In this document: positions 12,003 to 22,427 of the stretch, piece after piece
Layout of the letters: each line of letters starts with the position of its first letter
Position numbering within the stretch: position 1 is the first letter of the stretch
NCBI GenBank assembly: GCA_010645155.1
Contig: JAAGOF010000104.1
Coordinates: 1,253,027-1,317,026 of the forward strand
DNA: 64,000 bases
Direction of reading: 5' to 3'
Source of the DNA: Tigriopus japonicus
Taxonomy: Eukaryota > Arthropoda > Copepoda > Harpacticoida > Harpacticidae
Translations under genes and position numbers: made by a program
Notes under the pieces: generated by a model
Databases searched by the model: none
Seen by the model: the letters and a program-made list of their open reading frames with translations, nothing else
Told to the model about the DNA's origin: nothing

Positions 12003-13207
12003 TAGGGACGGGCAGAAAGTGTAAATAATCTTACCCTTTTAGTTACCAAAACTTGCAAAAAAATGTGCCCAAAAGTGCAAAACAAAGTGCAAAAAAATGT
12101 TGAAAGTGCAAATAAATGTCAAAAAAGAGCAAATAAATGTCAAAAAAGAGCAAATAAATGTCAAAAAAGAGCAAATAAATGTCAAAAAAGAGCAAATAAA
12201 TGTCAAAAAAGAGCAAATTAATGTCAAAAAAGAGCAAATTAATGTCAAAAAAGAGCAAATAAATGTCAAAAAAGAGCAAATTAATGTCAAAAAAGAGCAA
12301 ATAACTTGCATTTGGACTTAAAACGTCATTCAAGGAGTACCCACGGCTCCTAATTGAGCAGGAGAAATCATTTACAAGTTCTAAAGACATTTGAGACGAG
12401 TTTGAGGTGAAGAGACAATGCCGCACAAGAAATTGAGTTCTATTAATTAGGTCACTAGCAAAAAGGATGTAAAATCATGAAAAATACTCTAGTCAACAAT
12501 CTTCTGAATTTTTCATTCCTAAGGTGGTCTCATGGATGTATGTACCTAAAATATTGTCGAAATATATTTAGCAATTGTTTTATATGGCTTTTCATTACTC
12601 CGTTCTTGTCCTTCAAGTTGTTCAAAAATAGACATTGAAAATTGAACAGAAAAATTTCCACATGTGCCTAACAATTGCATCAAAGAAAATAGTCATAAAT
12701 GTGTTTTAAGCATGTTTTTAGTGACATTACTTCAATATTTGGCCCATGGCCTGATTACCAGAACTCAATTTCAAATGTGGCATTCATTGTCTCTTCACAT
12801 CTAGGTATATTGTTTGTAGATCCTTCCATTACCATAACATGAGTTTCTTTAGGTTTCCTATATGTTGGTTGCATGCAATGAGATTCTTTTGTCTAATCTT
12901 TAGTTTAGTAAACAGGATGTTATAGTTAAAGCCAAGATGGTGAATAAAGTGTGAGGTTTGCGTCTGAAATGCACATATTTCTTCAAGGTGCTAAGAATGG
13001 TTGACTGCAAATGCAAGCTTTTTCGACTAGTTCAAAATTTGATCTTGAAACTAAAAATTCTTTCAAAAGCCACTACATTTTCTTAACAATTTGTCAATTT
13101 TGGCCAAAGACGTAAATAAAAAGTGCAAATAAAGGTGAAAAGTGCAAAAGTGCAGAAAAATGGGTTTATGTTATCAAAAATCTTATTACACTATTTGCCC
13201 GTCCCTA
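12003..13207. mobile_element. hAT-like non-autonomous element (TAGGGACGGGC family)
   Basis: The ends are TAGGGACGGGC on the left and GCCCGTCCCTA on the right. The flanks are GTCATAAC and GACATAAC, an 8-bp duplication with one mismatch, as expected for hAT transposons. About 1,205 bp, with no transposase frame. Near the left end it carries a 21-bp tandem array. A second family member at 48583-50992 shares the ends and much of the interior but holds later insertions. Confidence 0.8.
12104..12305 (+). repeat. 21-bp tandem array inside the hAT-like element
   Basis: Nine to ten nearly identical 21-bp units of the form AAAAAAGAGCAAATAAATGTC are arranged head to tail. Because 21 is divisible by three, frames on both strands stay open and translate as a seven-residue repeat (INVKKEQ on the plus strand). 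The related copy at 48583 has only one such unit, so the array expanded in this copy alone. Confidence 0.9.
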
Positions 13208-13215
13208 GACATAAC

Positions 13216-13835
13216 TCTGTTGCCCTCCAGTAAAGTGCACTCATCATTGCTCATTCACTTTGTTTGCCTCGGAGAAAATAAAGCTAAAAAGCGATAATAA
13301 TCGTACTATAAGATTCATTGAGTTAGTAACTTTCTATTGTGACCTTGTTAAAGAGACTTAATGTCTGGTGGTGGATAAAAGGCGTTGCATGTGGCGAAGC
13401 ATTTGCATTTGACGTGACTTGCAAAACTTCTTTGTTGTTGAAGTCTTGAGTTATATTCCCCTACATTGCATCCGTGGACAACTCTCAAATGGGATATGTG
13501 ATTTTATAGGAATTGGTCCAAATCTTGTTGAATCTGCTGTAGACAGGGTCCGAAAACCCAAGAATCGATGCTGATTCCAAATGATGCCGAAAACAAAGAA
13601 AAGGGTCTATGCTCTTGGGAAGTCTCGATTTCTCATTTTTTGTTTTTTTCCTCCACAAAGTATTTTCATTTCCAAACTGCTTGCTTGTGCAAGAATGGTG
13701 ATATAGCGATGGGAGTGCTACAACAAATTATTAAATCTTGTCTAATCTGGATCTGAATCGATTCGTTTTTTAAAGTTGCCAAACTGACCAGCCTCAAAAA
13801 ATCAAGGCGAAATTCATCCCTTACACATAAAGGTG
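13216..13835. other. Spacer between two mobile elements
   Basis: Short ORFs at 13568-13756 (+) and 13666-13917 (-) overlap and match nothing else here. The right part runs into the arm of the foldback element. No gene is supported. Confidence 0.5.
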
Positions 13836-14705
13836 TATCAAATGGCTTTTTAGGTTTGAAACGAAATACCCAAAGACATTTTGGCAATATTTGAACCCGC
13901 AATTTAATGGGGAACAACTTTACTTTAATTGTATTATATAAGTTTAGGTCCAGGGAAAAAGTTATAAACCTAATAAAAACAACATTTGTTGATGAACTAT
14001 TTAACCTTTATTTAGAGACCGTTTAGTTAGCCGAAAAACGCTACAGTTAAATCAAAAAACAAATTCCATAAGGTTTCATAAAGATTTTCAAGGTAACAAA
14101 AGAGCTTGAAAATTTTGGGTTACGAAATTTTTGTCAAAATAGCTCAAAATAATACGTATATGTTATCACTTAAAATGCACTTAAAACAAGATTTTTGGAA
14201 AATATATTTTATGACTATTTATTGTACACTTTGTTGTGTGTTCAGCCAAAATTACAAATAAATATGTCTGACACTAACCTCTTCAAATTTACGCTTTCTT
14301 GAAGGACCACGCTCAATATGGACTAAAATCGAAATTTGAAAGAAACATTAACTGAACTTTTCCCAATTTCAAAGTATTACCCGACTTTGAGTGTCTTTGG
14401 CATTGAAAAGATTTTTTTTACAAAAAAAAATATTGTAGTGGCTTTTTAAGTTACTATTTTGAGCTATTTTGACAAAACTTGAAAACTCGAAAAAATCGTT
14501 TTCTTTTGCGTCATTGAAAAGCTATATGAAATATTTGAGAATTTGTCTTTGATAACTGAAGCGATTTTTGGCTTTTTGGGGTCAAAATATATTGGAATAC
14601 AAAAAAGTAAAGTTGTTCCCCATGGAATTCCGGGTCTAAACAATGCCAAAATGTCTTTGGGTATTTCGATTCAAACCTAAAAAAAACATTCAAAACATCG
14701 TGACA
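13836..14705. mobile_element. Foldback element with long inverted arms
   Basis: The left arm (13836-14190) and right arm (14440-14705) are imperfect reverse complements. Both contain AAATACCCAAAGACATTTTG, GGGGAACAACTTTACTTT and, farther in, GTCAAAATAGCTCAAAAT or its complement. The same arms occur at 44727-47763, and singly at 6400-6722. No transposase frame is present. The superfamily is not identified because target duplications are unclear. Confidence 0.7.
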
Positions 14706-15000
14706 AAGCTTACAATAAAGGGTGCAATGACATGTACACGTCTAAAAGAGTCTTTCATGCGCAACCGGTAAACTGAATAATATATTCCCATTGTGCAATT
14801 TCTAAGAATTGTGACATGAAATTGATGTTCTGATGTGTCCAATGCATCTTGAGAAGATCGAAAAAGGCCAAACTTTTGGGACAAAGTGCAATTTTTGAGG
14901 CTGTTTCAGTACCGTGACCTCCTTCTTGAATCTGTTGTATTGAGACCTCTCAATCAACTTTCGCGTAAAGAATCTTATCGTGGATGTTGAACATGATTAC

Positions 15001-15781
15001 TAGAGCCCGGGAAAAAATGTTGGAAAAACGTCCAAAAAATGTCATTAAAATGTCAGGAAAAAGGGCAAAAAAATTGAAATATAGGGCAAAAAGGGCAAAA
15101 AATGTTGAAATTTAGAGCAAAAAGAGCAAAAAAATGTAAAAATTAGGGCAAAAAAGTCAACGAAATGTGTGAGAAATGGGACTAGATGCGTGGAGGACTT
15201 AAAAGACTACTTAAGACAGTTTAACCAGACATCTGAAGGAAATAATGCCGTCAAAACTCTAGCTTAAAAAAACGGGAGGTTGCGCTTCACATAGCGGGGT
15301 GTTATTATAAGCTAGACGTCAAAACAGTTTATGTTATAAATCAGATAGCACATTCAGACCCTTTGAAAGGCAATAGATATTAAAGTCTGAGTAAATAATG
15401 GCAACAGTGCCAACTTAAAACATACTTTACTCTACACATATATATTAAGCCCACGTAAAATAATCAAGGAAACAAGGGTCACAAAGTTTTTGATGTGAAC
15501 TTGTTCACAATAACAAAATGAACTTTAAGGGCACTTTTTTCCCCTTTCCAAAGATTTTGATTAATTGGCATCATAAAATGTGAAGTTGAACAATGACAAT
15601 TTTAGCGGGAAATTTCAAGCCTTCATTTGATTAATTGGTCCCTCAGAACCGGTTTTGGGATGACATTTTTGAGCAAAAAGTACAAAAAATGTTAAGAAAA
15701 TTAAAATGTTATATTCACGTAAAATTGGCAAAAATTGTAAAAAATTATTTTTGATGGAAAAAAAAATTTTCCCTAGCCCTA
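15001..15781. mobile_element. hAT-like element abutting the ANK-XKR stop codon
   Basis: The element starts TAGAGCCCGGG, ends (reversed) TAGGGCTAGGG, and is flanked on both sides by a perfect 8-bp duplication, ATGATTAC (14993-15000 and 15782-15789). The interior is low-complexity, rich in AAAGGGCAAAAAAATG-type words, with no transposase. On the minus strand its first three bases, TAG, form the stop codon of the ANK-XKR gene. The insertion therefore sits inside the end of that coding region. Confidence 0.88.
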
Positions 15782-18700
15782 ATGATTACGTTTGGGAATT
15801 AGTGGAGCTTCACTTTGTGTTGGCTCATGATCCAGAGCATTTGACTTGACATGCAGTGACCAAAGATTTTTAATCTTCCTCCAAATCTTCTTTCGAATGA
15901 TTATCTTCCATGGATGTCCGTAGGCCGTGTAGTAAAGGCCGTGGAAGACCAAACCTCCCCAAAACAAGAGCAATATCTCGCCAAAGGTTCCAAAATGCAT
16001 TTCATTGGAAGTGGTATAAATGCAGGAAATCACAGGCCATATGATGTTGATCAGGAGGCTTGTTGAGAAATACCATATCTGGAACTTAAGAGTATTCTCC
16101 ACCACAACCTCTCCTTGTCGGTTCAGTTGCGGGATTCGAACCAACAATATTGAGCTTGCCAAGACTGACAAAACTAGGGCCAGGATGTTTTGCCAATTCC
16201 AAGCAATATCCAGCTTCCTATCAAGGAGCTTCTGCAAATGTATCGGACTAGTAAATATGATATTGGCTAACAAGAAGGCTCCCACACCCCCAATTTGCCA
16301 TCCCAAAGAGCCTTTGAACTGTAGACACCAATTGATGATCACCGAGACACGGGCCAAAACTTGACAAGTGAGAGAAAGACCAATGAAGATCAGATGTTGG
16401 AAGTCCATGCTATTGTTTCTCAATCTTCGGTAATTTCTGCTCACGCTCATGATGAGGGACGCACACGAGAGAAACAACTTGAAAATGAGCCAACCTTGAA
16501 AAACTGACACGTTTTGCTCAGTAGTGAAAATCGACTTCAGGATCTTGACGGAGCCCCACAGAAATCCACTTTCTTTTAACTCGTGCGCAAATGGTTCCTC
16601 GGACAAGAGCCAAATTTGCAGGCCAAGTTGCAGTGCAACTTCAAAGCACGATTCCCCGATCGTTGTCAAGACCAATTGTCTCTCAATTCGGTGCAAGTGT
16701 TCATTGTTTTGAGATCTCTTCTGATCAGTTCCATAGACGACTTTGCCAACGGTGACCATACGGGCAAAGGACAAGCAAATGATCAAAGTGGCCGAGAACG
16801 CGTTCGACATCCATATGAAAGCAAAGTTTGGGGACGTTACCAAGATACCCCACAAAAAGGCACCACAGGAGAACACTATAGGTGCCAGAACCACAAGGAA
16901 GCTGACACTTAAATTGATAGTGATCCCAGATTTGAGGACATGTTTGAGCAAGGTGAAACAATTCCAAATCCAAATGGGGACCGAGGCAATCAAGTGAAGA
17001 AATTGGCTTGAAAATCCAATCTTGAAGGCAACATCATAGGTGTGTGCAGTCTCAATGTTTGTCTCATTGTTTCTACGACGATCATACTCTTGAGTGAGTT
17101 CCATGTCTTGCCAAATGTCTATGCAAATCAATAACACTCCAAAAATGCAAGGAATAAGTCTGAAGACTAAGAAGGAAGTCGATTTCCCAACGAACGATTT
17201 AGGGTAAAAGGAGCTGAATGTGTCGACGGTGTACATGATATCATTGTCGTGGGTAAGTTGCTTCCTCAAACACTCTGTCCCGTTTTCTTCATTATTCGGA
17301 TGACAAAGATACTCTTGGTGAACCAATTCGTTTACAAACAATCTGAAATGGGAAAGAGTTGAACTTAAGCAAAAGCGCACGATACATTTCAAAGATACAG
17401 TACATATCGTTGAGAAGAAATGTAAGGTTCTTACAATTAGAAAAAAATGTTCCGTTGAAATTTTATTATGGATTAGTTCGGTCGGACAAATTCAGCTAGG
17501 GATTCTTGGGGCCAAATAACTAGAGGTGGATCAGATCTCAGACTTCGGTGTTCACAAGTTGGGATTTTGTTACACAAGGGAAAAGTTCTTTCCTAGCCTG
17601 ATCCCAGATTGTTAATGAACCAACTTTTTAATCAAGCTTGGGAATTTTCAAGTTTGTTGAAGGGTAAGTCTAGGCTCCGACACATCCCTAGCCATTTGGC
17701 CCCAAGAATGCTTAGCTGAATTCGTGCAAGCGAACTAATCCATTCAGATTCCTTGGCAAATGAAACTTGTGGTGCATTACCTCTTTTGAGAGCTTACAGC
17801 AAATTGAAGGCAACTAGCAGCCATGTCAACTGACTCCAAATCATTATGGAGTGCACAAACTATTTGTTGGCGTTGATGAAGAGCCAGGGTGCCAATGGCA
17901 TCAGTCACTTGGTGAAGAATTTGAAGATCAAAGATTTGAACTGCCCATTGCCGATGCAATCTTAAAGCGGTATTTTGATCCTCTTTAAATTGAAGGGTGT
18001 GGATGCGTTGGCTTAAGGTGTCCCTTTGCTTCAAGTACTTGAAGTAATGTTGCAATATCTCGTTTGGGGGAGTCCCTAGACCAAGGCAAATTTTTAAGCT
18101 TTTAGGGTCCAAAGTCTTTGAGGTATGATGGGCTTTTGTTTTTAACTTATCCGTTGGCGTTTTGTTTAGCATCAGGAATTCCCACTCCAAATCGAGAACT
18201 TGGGTTATTCTACAAAGTAAAGGGACTTCATGTGCAAATGTTCAGATTTTGTGACAGTTTAAGTTAAGCATTTACTTACAATTGTGGAAGATTTCTGGCA
18301 ATACTCATGACAAGGGGAGACTGGTTTGAGTGGCATTTAGATAAGGAATTCAGGTCATGATCGGATGGCAGCAGAATGGTTTCATAATAGTGTTGAAGAT
18401 CCTCGGGCTTTTTAGGAGCATTTTTCTTACAAAAATCAAGGATTGATTTTGCTTCAGTGACCTTATTGTTTCCAATGGCCAAGTGCAGATGAGCTCGCAA
18501 GTATTGTGCTTGTCTTGGCCAAGGACGATACTTCAAAACCATCTCCAGGTTTTCCTGTGTAGCCACAAGATTAATGTATTGCAGTTTTTGATCCTCTAAA
18601 ATGGAAATTAGTGTAGAAAAGTAACATATTAAGACGGCATATAAAATAAATGAAGTTACCAGTCAAGCGTGGCCACACACGTTCGATCATTTCCAGTTTA

Positions 18701-19389
18701 CCACAAAGAGCAAGGCACGGCACTAGATTTTGATTCTGATCCCAATTTTGGCAAACGTCATCTGTATACAGTAGGCATGACAACATCTCTGAATGCCTCT
18801 GACAGAGGGCCTCTTCTAAAGGGGTTTTTGTGAGACCCTTTATCAAGATGGAGGGTGATGCTTTGTTCTTCTCTTGCCATTTGATCAAGGCTTTTAATCC
18901 TTTGAGGAAATTTTTCTTGACCGCAAGGAACACCAGATATTGATCTTCAAAGTCATCCGGAGCCAATTCATCAAGTAAGGCTTGGGTGACGGATTCATTT
19001 CTTTGATATATGCCATCTCCAATTGGCGAAAAGTTTTTGTCATTTAAAGGCATCCAACCCAGATCCAGCTCTCTCCATACCTTTTTTACCATCTGAATGA
19101 TTCTGATATCTTTGCATTTGGCCAACTTGTGAAGAATGGTGTTCCCATGGGAATCTTTGGCCTCACCATCTACACCATTTTTAACCAAGAATTTCACCAC
19201 ATGAAACAACTCAGATTCAATGGCCAAGAAAAAAAGAGGAGTTTGGTGTTGATCGGTGGATTTGGCATCCACTCCAAGAGCTTGGATATCGTCAAAATTC
19301 TGAGCCTCATCACATTCTTGAAGTATTGCACTGATCACTTTGGTACCTCCTTTGAATGTCAATTTTTGATCTTGATTTCGTGAAGCCAT
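15779..19389 (-). CDS. ANK-XKR fusion: ankyrin repeats plus XK-related membrane domain
   Basis: Four exons: 19389-18660, 18595-18280, 18209-17781 and 17342-15779 (3,039 nt, 1,012 residues). All introns are GT-AG and the phases agree. The last junction is AAG AG|GTAATG to TTTCAG|A TTG, which rebuilds an arginine codon and continues into LFVNELVHQEY. Residues about 46-180 hold four ankyrin-like units (HGNTILHKLA is the clearest). About 245-490 is a helical linker shared with the gene at 5529-7495. From about 492 onward is an XKR domain with roughly ten hydrophobic segments and the family-like TTIGESCFEVALQLGLQIW stretch. XKR relatives include plasma-membrane scramblases; whether this one scrambles lipid is unknown. 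Retaining intron 3 would stop translation at AGG TAA and give an ankyrin-only product. The last codons were cut by a hAT-like insertion. The fusion rests on splice logic, not on a transcript. Confidence 0.85.
17468..17743. mobile_element. MITE with long inverted ends (ATGGATgAG family), copy 1
   Basis: Lies in intron 3 of ANK-XKR. Arms of about 60 bp are inverted: ATGGATTAG, then AAATTCAGCTAGGGATTCTT on the left, mirrored by CTAATCCAT on the right. Three more copies occur at 55256-55523, 60976-61246 and 63106-63314. All share the word AATTCAGCTGGGGATT or its complement near each end. About 210-280 bp, non-coding. Confidence 0.75.
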
Positions 19390-19510
19390 TCTCTCAACCT
19401 CTTTAGAGATTGAGTTTATTGCACCAACATAACATCAGCCATTCTGAATGGATCTAATTAACCACATGCTTTTGGGCAAAAGAGTTCAATGAACATAATA
19501 GACACTCAAT

Positions 19511-19735
19511 ATGAAAAAAATGACATCTTGTTTAGTAAATAACGACGGTAGTGCACCTAGGGTTTGCTTGGCAACTCAAAACGAAAATGAACCTTTTATC
19601 ACCGGAGAGGATGCAAAGCGCATTCCATGCTTTGTTTGTTCACTTCTAGCAACAAAATGTCCAAGTAGATGTGGCAGATTTGGCGTTTGCTTTAAAGGTT
19701 TAAAACTGCCCAGGTCATCAAAAGCTTCGGGAAGG
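19511..19735 (+). CDS. Possible exon encoding a cysteine-rich peptide
   Basis: An ATG-started frame of about 75 codons has a cysteine cluster (CFVCSLLATKCPSRCG then GVCF) and runs into a good donor, GGAAG|GTGAGTG, near 19736. The spacing loosely recalls the C-terminal cysteine fingers of piggyBac-type transposases, but I could not find the downstream exon or any catalytic part. It lies 120 bp beyond the start codon of the divergently oriented ANK-XKR gene, so it could also be chance sequence in a shared upstream region. Confidence 0.25.
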
Positions 19736-19939
19736 TGAGTGTGCTTATACACATGCCAGAATCTGATACCTGTTCTTAAAACGCTCGCCCTTTAACATGT
19801 GCGAGAAACTGGATTTTGCTTTACGGATAGTGTCCGACTAAGCAGAAGAAAAGATTTTGAGAGTATAGATGCTGAAGCTTGTTACATTTAGAATATCGTC
19901 TGTTGCTATTAAATCAATTGAGATTGCTTATAGGATTTT

Positions 19940-20056
19940 TTTCTTCGACCTTTGTTAAGGAAACTTTTAGACGTTAATTTACACCCACAGGAGAACAAAT
20001 CTGATTTCATATAAATCAGACACAGTGATAGTTGCTAGCTTTGCTGGGCGAGCATG
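19940..20056 (+). repeat. LINE-derived fragment
   Basis: The order of words here (CCTTTGTTAAGG, ACTTTTAGACG, TAATTTACACC, GCTAGCTTTGCTGGGCGAGC) parallels 26321-26465, next to the reverse transcriptase relic in the H1 intron. It is probably a 3' fragment of the same non-LTR family. No open frame survives. Confidence 0.45.
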
Positions 20057-20456
20057 GTTCAAATTTTCGGCCTTAGTCTAGCACCAACAAATAAAAAAAG
20101 AACGCGGATTTTGGATTTTCCTATAAATTTATGGGCAAAAGTGAGAAATTTCAAAATCTGTTCTAAAGAGGACATTTTTGGCCCTTTATTAATGAAGGTT
20201 CTTGTATTCATTTATTTTTTTTTTGGAATGGGATGGCCAAAAAGTCAGCCAAAAGAAAGAGATATGGTTCATGATCAATTTCTTTGCTCATAATTTTCCG
20301 GAAATCTAAAAGAACAAGATCACTCGCAAACAGGAGCATTATGATATTTTCATGGGTACTATCCATTGAAATATTATTGAATTTGCTCCCAAGTTGGGTA
20401 AACCATGGAAACTTATGCAATAAATCTAACGTTTTGTTTTCGTTTTGGTATGTCAT

Positions 20457-20780
20457 TATTGATGGATTAAAAGTGCTTTCGGCTGAAATTACGGTTTCGG
20501 TTTTGGTTATGCCTACCGAAACCGAAAGCCGACACGCGCTATAAAAGATAGAGTTTGGCAACAAAATCGAAAATTTTTTGGTCCAAAAATCTCTGAAATT
20601 TAGGTTTGCCGATTTTTTTTAAATTTGCGACTACCAAACATAAAACACATGAGCAATTTTAATTTTCAAGGTTAATTTTGCATTGTTTACAATTTTCTAG
20701 TCAGGTGCTTTCAGTTTCGGTTAGCCCTCTTTCGGCCGAAACTTTCGGTTTTGGTTATAAGCCCTTTCAGACCATCACTA
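20457..20780. mobile_element. hAT-like MITE rich in CGGTTT words
   Basis: The left end TATTGATGG and the reversed right end TAGTGATGG form a short inverted repeat that continues imperfectly through AAAG(T/G)GCTT. The flanks TATGTCAT and GCTGTCAT agree at six of eight positions, consistent with an old hAT duplication. The interior has repeated CCGAAACCGAAAG and its complement. No coding potential. Confidence 0.55.
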
Positions 20781-20788
20781 GCTGTCAT

Positions 20789-22427
20789 GAAAACAAGCTT
20801 TAGTAGTGTTTTCTGCGCGTGCATGATTTTCATAGAGGCACTCGCTGCGCTGAAATGTACCATGGGCTCCATGTTCACCTGACTCGTTCATCGCCTTTGT
20901 TTTGGCTTTGTTCTTGTACGGGTTTCAGCTCCATCCAGAAATTACGCACAGAGTGAATAACAGATCACCACCGGCAAGATTGGGAGTTTCTGTCTCTTGA
21001 GAAGAAAAAATGCAGCATCATCCTTGATCTCCAATGTTGGATAGACCATAACCTATATAATAGTATAAATACTGGATACGAACTTGCGGAATTTCCTGGC
21101 ACGCAACCTTCACGTATGAGGCCGAGAGTTCGTAAACAAACACTACCAACGGCCATATTGAGAACCGAAAATCAAACGGAAATCGACCAAAATTCCAAAA
21201 GATAGTGCGTTAATCGGTGTTTCCTGTGTCACACGGGGGTCCAGCCAAGTCCTAGCCTTGGCAAAGGTCAACGCCACGCCCAAAAATCAGTCCGATGGTG
21301 GTGTTTCAAAGACATCCAAGTTAAGCCATGAACGAGTGAATAATTAATTAATGGATGACATCAAGTCTGAATGAACCCGCAAGGTGTCTTTTCTACAAGA
21401 TGACGGTCAAGTGATCAAATGAGATCTGATGACTAGGTTACGTGCTACAACCTTCGGAAGTGATAGCCCAAACTAAAGCTAATAGAATGAATATAGACCA
21501 TAATCTGAACGCAAATCCCTTTTAAAAAAGGATTAAGAACCAACTTTCTCCCGGAAACCCTCCCCGGACCAAAATGAGGAGTTTCATCGCGCTCATCTAT
21601 TACACAACTTGAACAACTTAAGAATATCTTACCATTCCTTGAATTATTAACAACAAAACTGCGTTTTTTTCCGAGCTCATATATTACCCGACTTGAACGA
21701 CTTATGAATATCTTCGAACTTACTATCAAACCCATCCAGGTATTATCCTGAACTGCCAAACTTGGTAGGTTGGTAGTTAAGTTGGTTCTTAATCCTCTTT
21801 GAAGAGGTATTGCATTCGGATTAAGGTCCATACGATCAGATGGCTAATTTGAGACCTGTCCCGATCATTCCCGAATACATACAATCAAAGAGTCATTTCT
21901 GCTCGTTAATTAAAACTAAAAAAATACACATTTTAGGCGTTTTATTCTATAATTGTCACTCTCAATGTGTTTGAACATAAAAACTTTCCGAAAACACTCA
22001 ATTATAATGTATGACCCCAAAATCACTCAATCTTTGTGATTTATTTGTAAGAGTTTTTTAGAGAATTTCAGGGATTGGTTTGTCATTTTACAGAGTCAAA
22101 GAGAAATGAAGATGGCTGTTTTCACCGCTCCAATCAGCATCAAATCTTATCAGTCACACTCTCAAGAATGAACACAGGTTTGCCAATTCAAGCCTTTATG
22201 GCCATCATGACTATTGGACCTAAAGAAGTGACGAGGATTTGGCAAACCTACAAGGCCATGAGTGCTCTAGTTAAATCCATATATTAATCACGAGTAAGTA
22301 ACATAAACAATCACAAATAGTTGTCAATCTTATTTTTTTCTACGACCAGGATTTGTCCTGCGGATTTGCAAGCTGTTTCTTATCTCATTTGGGCTTTGTT
22401 TAAAGTTTAGTCTTTTAGTCAAGCATC
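20789..22427. other. Spacer upstream of H1
   Basis: Includes the inverted second copy (about 21550-21700) of the dispersed repeat at 9064-9190. A 70-codon plus-strand ORF at 22075-22287 matches nothing in the window. Part of the right-hand end may be 5' untranslated sequence or promoter of H1, but no core promoter element is clear. Confidence 0.45.

Noticed and set aside
12104..12305. CRISPR-like regular repeat
   Set aside because: Units are contiguous with no unique spacers, and the genome is eukaryotic.
12039..12426. Overlapping ORFs of 74-127 codons on both strands with heptad-like peptide repeats
   Set aside because: They are products of a 21-bp tandem array inside a transposon; open frames in several phases and on both strands follow from the unit length.
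16020..16997. Plus-strand ORFs of 62-114 codons antisense to the XKR exon
   Set aside because: They lie entirely within the conserved minus-strand exon and have no start context or homology of their own.
22075..22287. Upstream ORF as the first exon of H1
   Set aside because: It ends in a stop without a usable donor in phase with the exon at 22428, and shows no similarity to the H2 region.
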